In this document: positions 1 through 8,094 of the stretch, one piece after another | How positions within the stretch are numbered: the first letter of the stretch is position 1 | How the letters are laid out: the number at the start of each line of letters is the position of its first letter | Virus record (IMG/VR): IMGVR_UViG_3300038701_000335 | Span: 1 to 20,077 of that record | DNA from: a virus | DNA: 20,077 nt | Strand: one strand, 5' to 3' | Notes under the pieces: model-generated | What the model was told of the DNA's origin: nothing | The model's input: only the letters and a program-made list of their open reading frames with translations | The model's database searches: none | Made by a program: the position numbers and the translations under genes

Positions 1-922
1 GCGCGCCCCGAGTGATCGCACCAGTGGCTTCATTGATGGCAAAGGCGTCATCGGCATTCCCGCCGCACATCTGCCAGTTGTCGGCGCGCCCAACGAGACC
101 TGGCGCAAAGATCGTGGTCCCAGCCGGATCGGACGGCACCATCCGTACTGGTGCCGTACAAGGCGAATAGCCCGTCTGAAAATCCAGAGCGATTGCGAGG
201 AAGCTTGCGGTGACGACATAGTCACCGTTGCCTTGAACGCCTGGATGAAGGCCATCGTCTGAGCGTGACGAGATGATATCGCCGGTCTGTGCGTCGAGGA
301 TGTCTGCCGCGACCGCGCTGTCTGCCACGCCCATCGCGTTCAGCATCTGCATCTCGAACATTTTGGGGTAGTGGGTCTCGACAACGAAACGCCGAATCTC
401 AGCTTCGTCGATACCGTTCTGACCGAGCACAAGCGGGCTGGCGATCAACGGCGGGCTTACTGCGAAACGCTGGTGCCCCAGCAGGGCAAAGGTCGCGGTC
501 ATGTTCGCGATCACCGTGGAAACAGCACTCCCGCTGATCTGTCCGATATCGTTCGTACCACCAGTGTAAAGCAGGAAGTCGTCAAGTTGATCTGATGCGA
601 ACCCTTGGAACCGGGCAAGGCCGTCGCCGGTTGAATTGCCCGAAACAGCAGACACATCGATCGCTGATCCGATGTTCTCTGCCAGACGGGCTGTCCAGAT
701 GTCCGCTGGCGTGTTCCCACCGCCAGTGTCGCCTTCTGTCAGACTGTCGACCTCCGCCCGAAGGCGATCAGAAAGAGTGGCAGGTGTGGTCCCGAACGTC
801 GCCGCCATGCTAGCCGCGTTCTGATCTCGCATTTGTGCCCAATCGGCGGTTGCTGCAACAACGGGGAACACCTGACCAATCGGGGTCGAAGCGAGAACGG
901 ATGAGCGTTGCAGAAACAGCAT
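1..922 (-). CDS. Tail-associated SGNH/GDSL hydrolase, truncated at the window's left edge
   Basis: The frame is open from an ATG at 922 to base 1 with no stop (307 codons visible), so the C-terminus lies outside the window. The start overlaps the stop of the upstream fibre gene as TAATG, which indicates translational coupling. All the SGNH-hydrolase landmark blocks can be read: block I DSLTEG with the nucleophile candidate Ser60, block II SGNS near residue 94, block III GGTNDI with Asn124, and block V DDGLHP with Asp223 and His226 (the DxxH pair). Family knowledge: these enzymes hydrolyse esters, and phage examples often remove acetyl groups from host polysaccharide. The segment after about residue 250 no longer looks like the hydrolase; near the edge it resembles a beta-rich repeat (FAINEATGAI). 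Its place at the distal end of a fibre cluster suggests a virion enzyme. The substrate cannot be told from sequence. Confidence 0.82.
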   Translation of the reverse strand, partial: MLFLQRSSVLASTPIGQVFPVVAATADWAQMRDQNAASMAATFGTTPATLSDRLRAEVDSLTEGDTGGGNTPADIWTARLAENIGSAIDVSAVSGNSTGDGLARFQGFASDQLDDFLLYTGGTNDIGQISGSAVSTVIANMTATFALLGHQRFAVSPPLIASPLVLGQNGIDEAEIRRFVVETHYPKMFEMQMLNAMGVADSAVAADILDAQTGDIISSRSDDGLHPGVQGNGDYVVTASFLAIALDFQTGYSPCTAPVRMVPSDPAGTTIFAPGLVGRADNWQMCGGNADDAFAINEATGAITRGA

Positions 923-1407
923 TACGCCACCGTTCCGTGCGCGCCCTGCATGACCCATTCGTCGGTGCCACGCTTGTAGAGGCTCACGCCCTGGAATTGT
1001 CCGGAGATGTCTGCGCCGCCTGCCGACACACCATTGACTGTGACACCAGTATCCCCAGTTACCGTTGTGACTCCGGCGCCGAGCATCGTCACGTTGACAA
1101 TCGTACCGACAGGGAAAGCGACTGCCGAGTTCGCAGGGATCGTCAGTGTGTTCGCACTGGCATTGCTCATTTCGACAATTCCGCCAGCATCGGTCAACGC
1201 CAACGTGTACGCCGTACCGGTCTGAGTGTTTGGGGGAACCGTGCGAGATGCCATATCCTGATCAGCGCGAAGCCAATCCGCGACCTGCGCCCCTGTGGCC
1301 TCTTTGGTGGACCCTGCGGCGTTCTGAGTGGTGTCAGACACATCGCGGATCAGAAACGCGTCGGCGTCCTGCGGCTGCACATCATCATAGGTATTCTGTT
1401 GGGCCAT
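922..1407 (-). CDS. Small tail fibre or virion surface protein
   Basis: This 161-residue protein has a good ribosome binding site (GGAG, 8 bases before the ATG) and starts 2 bases after the previous gene's stop. The C-terminal half (about residues 83-155) is a beta-rich, Thr/Val/Gly-rich segment with the pattern LTIPANSAVAFPVGT followed by LYKRGTDEW. I recognise this pattern from the ends of many phage fibre-like proteins, where a short beta domain is fused to different anchors. No enzyme motif is visible. The N-terminal 60 residues (QPQDADAFLIRDVSD and onward) may be the part that attaches to the virion. It sits between an adaptor-like protein and the SGNH hydrolase, so it probably belongs to the same distal tail assembly. 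The exact role is unknown. Confidence 0.75.
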   Translation of the reverse strand: MAQQNTYDDVQPQDADAFLIRDVSDTTQNAAGSTKEATGAQVADWLRADQDMASRTVPPNTQTGTAYTLALTDAGGIVEMSNASANTLTIPANSAVAFPVGTIVNVTMLGAGVTTVTGDTGVTVNGVSAGGADISGQFQGVSLYKRGTDEWVMQGAHGTVA

Positions 1408-1409
1408 GG

Positions 1410-2084
1410 TTACAGCTCCGAAATTGGGATCAGGAGGGACCGCTCATAGGTGCGACCGTAATTGGTGGTTGCCTGGATCGTGACGAGACCGTCTGTGTCT
1501 TCGACACCGCCACCAACCCAACAGATGACCTGAGAGCCATCTATGACTGGTGCAGGCGTTTCTTCGGTCAGATCGGTGAATGTCGTCTCGATCGCGCCGA
1601 TAACTTCGCCTTCAGTCAGGATGGCAGTGAAGTCGATGGCATAGTCCAGCACGTCGTCGGGATCTTTGTTCGACATGCGTCGCGCGCCATGAGCATCCGA
1701 CTCGACGGCGTAGATGCGGAATGCCGGAACCGTCAGAGTGTCGATGGTTGAGCCGATCGCCGAACCAGTCAGTGCTGAGAAGTTGCCTGACACGACACCT
1801 GTGGCTTCGCCCTGAACCGTGCTTCCTACGGCACTGCCGTCGAGCGCTGGAAAGCTGCCCGAAACCAAACCAGAGATACCAGGATCGAAGTTTCCAATCG
1901 CAGACCCCGTTAACGCAGGGAACGAGCCCGCGACAGTTCCCTCGATGCGTATAGATCCAACGGCAGACCCCGACAATGCCGAGAACGAACCGGTGACAAC
2001 CGCATCGAACCCAGCCATGTCAAAGATCGGGAGGCCACCCATATCCAAGATGGGAGACCCCGATATATCCTGTATAACGGGCAT
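1410..2084 (-). CDS. Repeat-containing fibre-tail adaptor-like protein
   Basis: This 224-residue protein starts at an ATG with GGAG 7 bases upstream. Three zones are visible. Residues 8-25 hold two near-identical short units (SGSPILDM, GGLPIFDM). Residues 29-113 hold four tandem units of 21-24 residues with core GSFPALTGSAIG, starting at Gly32, Gly53, Gly76 and Gly100. Residues 140-224 (from KDPDDVLDYAIDFTAIL) resemble the phage fibre-tail adaptor family, in which KDPD...LDY opens a small beta domain and a GR..ERS segment closes it; here it ends NYGRTYERSLLIPI. That assignment is from memory of the family pattern. The repeats likely form an extended beta spacer that presents or anchors the neighbouring fibre proteins. 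No catalytic motif is seen. Confidence 0.75.
   Translation of the reverse strand: MPVIQDISGSPILDMGGLPIFDMAGFDAVVTGSFSALSGSAVGSIRIEGTVAGSFPALTGSAIGNFDPGISGLVSGSFPALDGSAVGSTVQGEATGVVSGNFSALTGSAIGSTIDTLTVPAFRIYAVESDAHGARRMSNKDPDDVLDYAIDFTAILTEGEVIGAIETTFTDLTEETPAPVIDGSQVICWVGGGVEDTDGLVTIQATTNYGRTYERSLLIPISEL
1746..2000 (-). repeat. Four tandem 21-24-residue repeats inside the adaptor gene
   Basis: These codons encode four copies of a G-S/N-F-x-A-L-x-G-S-A-V/I-G unit. They begin at residues 32, 53, 76 and 100, giving spacings of 21, 23 and 24 residues. The core is strongly conserved in protein but only moderately in DNA, and the linkers differ in length, so the array is old rather than freshly duplicated. 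Copy-number change here would lengthen or shorten the protein without breaking the frame. Confidence 0.8.
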
Positions 2085-2097
2085 CTACGTGCTCCGA

Positions 2098-2523
2098 TCA
2101 GGATTCAGGCTGGTTGAGCGTGATTGATGTAACGCCGACCGTTTGGCCTGCCGTCACAGATGCACTATCGAGGATCATATCGGTGCCAGTTGTGCCGGCC
2201 GTTCCCTGAACGTGGGGAGTGTCGTCGCTATCAACGATCCGAAAGAATGTAGCTGTCCCGGTGGCATCTGCATCAGTGTCGTCTGAAACAGCATTCGCCA
2301 CCGATCGTGCGCCGGGATTGGTGTCAGTCGCGGCGGGAAAGGACGGATCTGACATCGTCAGTTCCGCAAGCAAGGTGTTGCCGGACAAAGCAGCATCAGG
2401 ACCGCCAGCAGGTGGTGTGCCCGAATAGATGCGAACCTTGCCTGGGCCAGACCCGGCGTCGACCAGTGCGGTACGAGCATTCAGTGCGGCCTGAGCAGCC
2501 GCATTCGATGTGGAAATTGCCAT
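2098..2523 (-). CDS. Conserved phage virion protein of unknown function
   Basis: This 141-residue protein has a strong ribosome binding site (GGAGG, 5 bases before the ATG). Its pattern is familiar from small proteins encoded near the tail fibres of many marine and soil phages: an Ala-rich N-terminus (ARTALVDAGSGPGKVRIYSG), an LLAELTMSDPSF segment, an Asp/Thr-rich middle (SDDTDADATGTATFFRI) and a beta-rich C-terminus (SVTAGQTVGVTSITL). I know of no biochemical role for this group. Low-complexity beta content, no signal peptide and position between fibre genes suggest a structural part or minor fibre. The gap of about 58 bases to the gene upstream is one of the longer ones in the tail module; it contains the ribosome binding site and no clear promoter. 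Confidence 0.75.
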   Translation of the reverse strand: MAISTSNAAAQAALNARTALVDAGSGPGKVRIYSGTPPAGGPDAALSGNTLLAELTMSDPSFPAATDTNPGARSVANAVSDDTDADATGTATFFRIVDSDDTPHVQGTAGTTGTDMILDSASVTAGQTVGVTSITLNQPES

Positions 2524-2581
2524 GATGGCCTCCAGTTTTCAGAGTGATTTAGTCGTTTAGGTAAGTGGCGGGACGCTGGAT

Positions 2582-3499
2582 CTATGCGCCGATCTCACGC
2601 GCTATCACTGTCGATGTGGCTCGCTCATGAATAGCGCTGTCGGTGTCGTTCAGTGTTCTGTTCAAGCTCACAACAGCAGACGCACTCATTCGAACATGAA
2701 ACGAGTACGTAACGGGAGATGTTGTCCCTGGACTGTCGATGTACTTGAAGCTGACAGTCGCCATGGATGACGCTGTGTCACCGTCGAATGGCATCGAAAC
2801 ATGGCCTGAAAGCCTAGATCCGGCTGTCGCCGCCGATGCAAATTCTGTTCCGTTCCGCTCCATGTAAAGCACCACGCCCGGCGCGGCTACGTTCGCTTCA
2901 ATGGATAGCGTTACATCAAGCTCAACTCGTGAAGTCGTGTCCGATGGCGTGATTACCACATCCATCTGTGACAAGTGAACGTCGCTCGCAGCCGTGTATG
3001 TTTCCGGGTCGGCATGATGAACTTGAACCACATTCATAGCAGACAGCATCATAGCTTCAAAGTTGGATGCATCGATCAGGTGGCCTGGTGTCTGCGCTGC
3101 GATCTCAGTTGAACCAGCGATGCCTCTTATGGTGTCGCCGTTTACCTGCAATCCATCCGCATTGAACCGAGCAACCTCTGAGCCAGAAACAACAACCCGG
3201 ATAACGTCGTCAGTGTCAGAGACGATGTAGCTGTCACGGTCATTGTCCATGAGCATACGCGCGACGTTGTTCGACGCATCCAGTTGCATGAACGGGATAT
3301 CAACGGATCCGTTGTAGACGTAGAAAATCAGATTCGATGAACTGCTATCCACCCACACCGTACCGGTCGACGCATATGATGGACGAGATGCCCCACTATG
3401 GTTTGACAGCAAGGCGTCCTCGAAGTTGGTCAGATCGGATGCCAGCGAATTGCCGGATTTCGAACCCGCAATGATTGTACCAAGGTTTGCCTGTGTCAT
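2582..3499 (-). CDS. Tail fibre or distal virion protein downstream of J
   Basis: This 305-residue protein starts 8 bases after the J stop, with AGGAG 5 bases before the ATG. The N-terminus (residues 1-80) has the pattern seen in fibre-like proteins that follow J: an Asn/Ser-rich lead, then TGTVWVDSSSSNLIFYVYNG, a short beta-hairpin unit often found in phage fibres. The middle (about 85-130) resembles a fibre repeat (VVVSGSEVARFNADGLQVNG), while residues 160-305 look like a compact beta domain, possibly a receptor-binding or trimerising head. No chaperone or peptidase motif is visible. It probably assembles on the tail tip, but receptor binding is inference from position. Confidence 0.75.
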   Translation of the reverse strand: MTQANLGTIIAGSKSGNSLASDLTNFEDALLSNHSGASRPSYASTGTVWVDSSSSNLIFYVYNGSVDIPFMQLDASNNVARMLMDNDRDSYIVSDTDDVIRVVVSGSEVARFNADGLQVNGDTIRGIAGSTEIAAQTPGHLIDASNFEAMMLSAMNVVQVHHADPETYTAASDVHLSQMDVVITPSDTTSRVELDVTLSIEANVAAPGVVLYMERNGTEFASAATAGSRLSGHVSMPFDGDTASSMATVSFKYIDSPGTTSPVTYSFHVRMSASAVVSLNRTLNDTDSAIHERATSTVIAREIGA

Positions 3500-3507
3500 G
3501 GCTGCTC

Positions 3508-6500
3508 CTATGTTCCGCGCTCATGACCGAAGCCAAGCGCTTGATAATCAAAGGTCCGATCGACGGACATTCCCGCTGCATTGAAGAACTCGACCGTGAA
3601 ACCGGTTCGCGATTTACCCGTAATCTCGAAATAATCGCCGGTACCCATGTCCTGTGCGGCTACCGTGACGCTTTGCAGCGTGTTGAATGCAGGGCTGAAG
3701 TCGATCGACTTACCGGCAGTTCCGCTGGCGATATCCTGATCGCTCACCAGTGTGTCCGGCGCGTCGATGGTAACATTCAGTCGAGTAACCTCGGGGATGA
3801 CGTTGTAACTCTGACTCGTCATCTCCAATCGGAACCTGAAATGTCGCGCGGTGTAGTCTCCAACGACGAATGGTCGATAATCGGTCCAGACCTGTTCGCT
3901 CGCTGCATCCGTCAGGCTGTGCGATACCCAAAGCTGAATGTTGAATTCATCGCCGCTCACACCGCCTGCGAGCGTTACGACGTCCGCGAGGGTCTCCCAC
4001 GTGTCCATGGTGTTCGCGGTGTCTGACGCACCAACCACCATGTCGGCAGTGATCCTGGTGGTGTAGACCGCGCCGAGATCGGTTTCGCCGAAGTCGTACA
4101 GACCGACCGGAATGGTCTCATCGACACCCTGAGACAGGGTCACAACGTCTGCCAAGGTCGTCCAGGTGTCCATCGTGGCCGACGTGTCAAGGATCAGTTT
4201 TGATCCACTGACCGCAACGTTGCTCTTGGTGCCTGAGAATGTCGGGGCTTCTGTGATCGACACGATGGCGTTGAGATTGCGCGGGTCTTCAAGCGATGAA
4301 TTGACGAACAAAGCGGTTTCTGCCCGGGTTCCATTAACGTCAAATGGCTTAATGGCATAGCTGCCAGATCGTGCCGGCACTGCGAAACTACGAGCCGAGC
4401 GTGGCACACTTTCAGAAACCCGAGTCATTGCTGACCAATCGGTGACGTCCTGATCAGGCGAATAGCGGATTTCGTAGCCAATCAAGTCGACCGGAATGTC
4501 AGTGTAGGTCCACTCGACGTATGCCTGATCCCCCGTGACGTTGATCCCGAATGTCGTAACAGCAGGTGGTGGCGCGATGGCACCGGTCACCTGGTGGTTC
4601 GAGATCGTCGCCCATTCCGACACCTCGCCAGCTGGACCAACCGCGCGAATCTCGACGTTGTATCCAAGTCCAGTCTCGACAGGCTGTAACGAAACGCTGG
4701 TAGCATTAGGCGAGATTCCATCGACATAGATGTATTCTGCGTCGTCTGTGTTCTCCTTGAATCGTGCCTGAAACTCTGCCGTCGTAGTAACGGTTGGGTT
4801 TTGCGCCGAGTCAGGCTGACCAGCCTGGAAGGACAGAATTATCGACGGAATAATCGCTCCCTCCGAAGTAACCGTCAGAGCTTGCTCATCAGAAGTCACA
4901 ACGGAGATCCTTGGAGCAGGAGGTCCGATGAAGCTGACGCTCGACGGAAGCGATATCAAAGATTCATAATCCGGGATGACGTCTGCTGCGCTGTAGATCG
5001 CTTCCCGATACGGAACGCATTCGAGGGTTGCACCGAGATCGTCGTCAGGCTCGATTGCTCTGATGATCAGGGTTTCGCTTTCTGATCCGGTTTCGCCGAA
5101 CATGAACAGGTCGCCAGCAGCGATGCCAGTTGCGTCGGCAACAGTGATCGTCGAATGAAGACCAGCCCCAGTGGTCACCGTCTGTGCTGTAGATGCCCCT
5201 TCGCTGTTCCTTACCCGCAACGTGTATGTCTTGCCGTCCTCAATCGTTACAGGCTCATCAAGTGTCACATCGTTGATGGACACCGATTTCACACGACCGG
5301 ACGTCAACCCGATCCGAGGAACATCGTGCGTGAACTTTATCAGGTCTCCTCGTTCCGCAACGATGTGCTCGATGTCTGCAGAGAACGTGAAGATCTCCGG
5401 TCGCAGTCGCGCAGCCGCAAGGATGTGACGACCCCATTGAAAAACGTCGTCTGGATCAGTTTTCCCCGGAGCGTCCAGCGACTGAAATTCGGTTGCGTTG
5501 CTTTCGTCATATCCGTCGTCGTAGACGACACGTTCATCCTCGATGAAATCGCGATCACGGTTAGGGAACCGAATGCGGTATCCGTGCGGAATCTCTGGTG
5601 AGACGATTTTCCCCTGAAACCCAAAGCTGTTTCGCGGCGTGAAGTGCTGTGAAATTACCGTCTTGGGCTTATCGACAACGACGCCCCATTTGCCATCGAC
5701 AAGACGTGGTGCTGCAAATCCTGCAGCTGCGATGTCCTGAAGGCGGTCTCGAACAGATGCCTGATCATCAAAAACACGGTCGTAAAACAGGTTGTTCACC
5801 TCACAGAACTCGTACCATTCCCCCAGACCGGCATTGTCGATCTGAACCGAGGTGCGCGCTTTCTTGTTTGCCGCACTGGTCAGCACACGCCTGAAGATGG
5901 AAGCCGGGTTGCGTGTGGCGTTCTCACCCGACCACGCGGACCCATCCCAAGTCGCGGTCTTCACGCCAACGATGGCGTTCAACTGGTCAATCACGCCGTT
6001 GAGCTGGTCCGTGGCCCTGATCCGGTACGCGCTTTTCGCGATTCCCAGCAGATTGACCGGACTGTCATTTCTGATGGATCGCAGCGCGCTCCAGACAACG
6101 CGCTCTTGTCTGCTCGGGTTGTTCTGCTCTGCGGAAGTTCTGCGAATCCGGACCTCGTATTGCCCAGGAATGAGGCCTGCTTGTCGTTTGGAAACCCTGA
6201 TGGCAGTGGTTCTACGACTCTCAACCAACTGCGAGAACCAGCTCGTGAAATCAGTATCGCCTACACGCCTGTATTCCCCAACAAGACGCACTTGCGATGC
6301 GATCCGTCTGCCGATTGAATCCACAAAGAACAGTCCTTGCGGGAATGTCATATCGACACTGATTTCGTCCGCGTCGATTTCCGTGGTGCGCGTAGTGAAA
6401 CTCGTCCCAAGGACGATTGATAAACCTTCCTGGCTTACGTCCTTGGGATACAGGCTAAGCGTCTCTGCCGTTCCATCAAAATCATGCTCGGCCAACACGT

Positions 6501-7218
6501 TGTCGAAGTTCTCAATCGGCGTATTGCCAATCTTGATGTCCGTCACGTCAACTGGACCGTACCCCCAAAGCACGATGAACCGAAGAAACTGATTGCTGCC
6601 CGATGCCTCGGTGAACGGAACCGCGCCGTATGGGGGCACCATGCGATGTTGACCAACCACTTCCGGCACTACGCCGAACGGAGCTACCGCATTGCGGGCA
6701 GATGTGATCGAGAAGACCTGGCTTTCAGTGCCGTTGTTGACGCGGCCCGGAGTTGACGGAGCGAAAAGCGTCGAAAGAGCGAAGCTCACAACGGTTGAAA
6801 CTACTGCACCAGCAACAGCAGCCAGCGTGCTAACTGAAACTCCGATACTTGCTGCGATAGCAGCGGCTGTAGCACTCGCAGTCACGCCAGCAGTCGCCAA
6901 AGAACCCGCGATCAGTGAGATCAGTGCAATCGCTCCAGTCACGCCAGGCGTCACCTTGATGAACACCGTCGTACCCGCGTTTGGCCTCACGCGGCCCCAA
7001 TGCCGTTGCAGGATCAACTGGTCTTCGATGTGAACGTGCGCAAACTGCCAGTGATCAGATGGCACATGAAGCGATCGCAGAACGTCCGCAATCGTGTTGC
7101 CTTCTGCCATAGGCATAACGACAACATGTCCATCATTGACCGGCTTAAGCTTCGCTCGGACGTGGAAGCATCCTTGCAAGGCGCTCTCGGCCAGATTCTC
7201 CAGTGTGGCATCAAGCAT
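3508..7218 (-). CDS. J: Tail tip attachment / host specificity protein J
   Basis: At 1236 residues this is the largest gene here and a close size match to lambda gpJ (about 1130). J proteins form the tip of long flexible tails and contact the receptor. Residues 1-90 look like a beta-grasp segment (GNTIADVLRSL, then TTVFIKVTP). Residues 91-153 are hydrophobic and Ala-rich, with several possible membrane-active stretches. About 160-720 is the J core, including FGVVPEVVGQHRMVPPYGAV. Fibronectin III-like domains follow at about 740-960 (EWTYTDIPVDLIGYEIRYS). The C-terminal 100 residues carry a motif common in proteobacterial J proteins (ITAQDM-like AAQDMGTGDYFEITGKS, then RTFDYQALGFG). No separate gpI gene is seen, so the N-terminus may replace it. 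The start overlaps the NlpC/P60 gene by 8 bases. Confidence 0.92.
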   Translation of the reverse strand: MLDATLENLAESALQGCFHVRAKLKPVNDGHVVVMPMAEGNTIADVLRSLHVPSDHWQFAHVHIEDQLILQRHWGRVRPNAGTTVFIKVTPGVTGAIALISLIAGSLATAGVTASATAAAIAASIGVSVSTLAAVAGAVVSTVVSFALSTLFAPSTPGRVNNGTESQVFSITSARNAVAPFGVVPEVVGQHRMVPPYGAVPFTEASGSNQFLRFIVLWGYGPVDVTDIKIGNTPIENFDNVLAEHDFDGTAETLSLYPKDVSQEGLSIVLGTSFTTRTTEIDADEISVDMTFPQGLFFVDSIGRRIASQVRLVGEYRRVGDTDFTSWFSQLVESRRTTAIRVSKRQAGLIPGQYEVRIRRTSAEQNNPSRQERVVWSALRSIRNDSPVNLLGIAKSAYRIRATDQLNGVIDQLNAIVGVKTATWDGSAWSGENATRNPASIFRRVLTSAANKKARTSVQIDNAGLGEWYEFCEVNNLFYDRVFDDQASVRDRLQDIAAAGFAAPRLVDGKWGVVVDKPKTVISQHFTPRNSFGFQGKIVSPEIPHGYRIRFPNRDRDFIEDERVVYDDGYDESNATEFQSLDAPGKTDPDDVFQWGRHILAAARLRPEIFTFSADIEHIVAERGDLIKFTHDVPRIGLTSGRVKSVSINDVTLDEPVTIEDGKTYTLRVRNSEGASTAQTVTTGAGLHSTITVADATGIAAGDLFMFGETGSESETLIIRAIEPDDDLGATLECVPYREAIYSAADVIPDYESLISLPSSVSFIGPPAPRISVVTSDEQALTVTSEGAIIPSIILSFQAGQPDSAQNPTVTTTAEFQARFKENTDDAEYIYVDGISPNATSVSLQPVETGLGYNVEIRAVGPAGEVSEWATISNHQVTGAIAPPPAVTTFGINVTGDQAYVEWTYTDIPVDLIGYEIRYSPDQDVTDWSAMTRVSESVPRSARSFAVPARSGSYAIKPFDVNGTRAETALFVNSSLEDPRNLNAIVSITEAPTFSGTKSNVAVSGSKLILDTSATMDTWTTLADVVTLSQGVDETIPVGLYDFGETDLGAVYTTRITADMVVGASDTANTMDTWETLADVVTLAGGVSGDEFNIQLWVSHSLTDAASEQVWTDYRPFVVGDYTARHFRFRLEMTSQSYNVIPEVTRLNVTIDAPDTLVSDQDIASGTAGKSIDFSPAFNTLQSVTVAAQDMGTGDYFEITGKSRTGFTVEFFNAAGMSVDRTFDYQALGFGHERGT
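3958..4011 (-). repeat. Second copy of an 18-residue duplicated module in J
   Basis: These codons encode residues 1070-1087 of J (TMDTWETLADVVTLAGGV). Fifteen of 18 residues match the other copy at residues 1015-1032. The DNA differs at many third positions, so the duplication is not recent. Confidence 0.8.
4123..4176 (-). repeat. First copy of an 18-residue duplicated module in J
   Basis: These codons encode residues 1015-1032 of J (TMDTWTTLADVVTLSQGV). The partner copy starts 55 residues later. The two probably open two copies of a small beta domain that follows the fibronectin-like region. Confidence 0.8.
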
Positions 7219-7615
7219 GTCGATGCGCTCCGATTGTGCGCCATGCGTGACGTTTGTTCAGACGGTCCACGATGCAGCTTCCGACCTCTGCTTCGATGTG
7301 CAGGACATGCTGTGGGGACACAAACACACCGATGTGCATCGGAACGACCTTCCCGCCATGGATGCCCTTCATGTGCATGATGTCGCCAGCGTCAGCATGG
7401 TCGATATCGATCTCAACCCAGTTCGGAACCGAGGGAACACTTGCAGACCCGGTGTCAGCCAGAAGATCTGCCACGTCGTCGTGCCGAGGCATCTGAATGC
7501 CGAACTGTTCCAGTTGAACCAAAGCAACCAGCCCGTAGCAGCCAATACCGTTGCGGCTGTATCCGTTCCATTCGAACGGTAGTCCCACATAGTCATTCGC
7601 CCATGGAGCGATCAT
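7211..7615 (-). CDS. NlpC/P60-family tail peptidase (gpK-like)
   Basis: This 134-residue protein matches the short NlpC/P60 peptidases found between the L-like and J genes of long-tailed phages. The catalytic Cys is likely Cys26 in the motif GIGCYGLV, equivalent to the usual D-C-x-G-L-V. A likely catalytic His is His94 in PMHIGVFV, and His106 in VLHIEAE lies where a third polar residue is common. Family knowledge: these enzymes cleave cell-wall peptides and help the tail tip through the peptidoglycan. The start overlaps the stop of the DUF1833 gene as TGATG and the end overlaps J by 8 bases, so translation is probably coupled. It is shorter than lambda gpK, which has an extra N-terminal JAB-type domain that is absent here. 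Confidence 0.88.
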   Translation of the reverse strand: MIAPWANDYVGLPFEWNGYSRNGIGCYGLVALVQLEQFGIQMPRHDDVADLLADTGSASVPSVPNWVEIDIDHADAGDIMHMKGIHGGKVVPMHIGVFVSPQHVLHIEAEVGSCIVDRLNKRHAWRTIGAHRHA

Positions 7616-8094
7616 CAGAAGAGGCCCGGAAACTGTGCTGGGTTCATCGTGTCGCCCGGATAGGGTTCTGACAGAAAGTTCTCGACAACCAGATCAGCCC
7701 GAAGCACATCCGCGTTGTAATCGACGTTCACCACCTCGAAATCGGACCATTGAGCCAGCGCAGTATCTGGGTCATCGGCTGCGATGATCGTAACGGTCGC
7801 GAATATGCGTTCCCGGCTTCCAGCTACCGAACGGAAGTCAGTGACGAACTCACCTACAGCATCCATCACAGCGATCTGAATCCGGGGCTGGAATTCGTCA
7901 GTGTCTGGCGGTGCGATGATCGAGAATGGAAACCGCAAGTAGGTATCACCGTTTGAGACGATGTCTTCGGTGTTGTTCACGACGCGTTGCGTGTCGAACG
8001 TCGAATGTGTGAACTCTACGAGAACGAGGAACGCCTCACCTGTTGATGCAGCGTTCAGAGCCTCGACAATCGTCGTTGGGATAGAACGGGCCAT
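7615..8094 (-). CDS. DUF1833-family minor tail protein (gpL position)
   Basis: This protein has 159 residues from the ATG at 8094, chosen because it overlaps the upstream stop as TAATG; the frame stays open upstream, but that extension only overlaps the previous gene in another frame. The fold pattern is that of DUF1833: an N-terminal LVLVEFTHSTF strand pair, a central FRIQIAVMDA-type stretch (EFQPRIQIAVMDAVGEFV), and a C-terminal EPYPGDTMNPAQFPGLF segment typical of the family. These proteins occur where lambda has gpL, between the M-like protein and the NlpC/P60 peptidase, and are thought to sit in the tail-tip hub. Lambda gpL binds an iron-sulphur cluster through C-terminal cysteines; this protein has no cysteine, so it cannot do that. 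Confidence 0.85.
   Translation of the reverse strand: MARSIPTTIVEALNAASTGEAFLVLVEFTHSTFDTQRVVNNTEDIVSNGDTYLRFPFSIIAPPDTDEFQPRIQIAVMDAVGEFVTDFRSVAGSRERIFATVTIIAADDPDTALAQWSDFEVVNVDYNADVLRADLVVENFLSEPYPGDTMNPAQFPGLF

Noticed and set aside
835-1449. 204-codon open frame on the plus strand
   Set aside because: It lies opposite the well-supported fibre gene at 922-1407, has no ribosome binding site, and its Arg/Cys/His-rich composition is typical of an antisense shadow.
5852-6592. 246-codon open frame on the plus strand inside J
   Set aside because: It is antisense to the conserved core of J. No promoter or ribosome binding site is seen, and the protein has no recognisable pattern.
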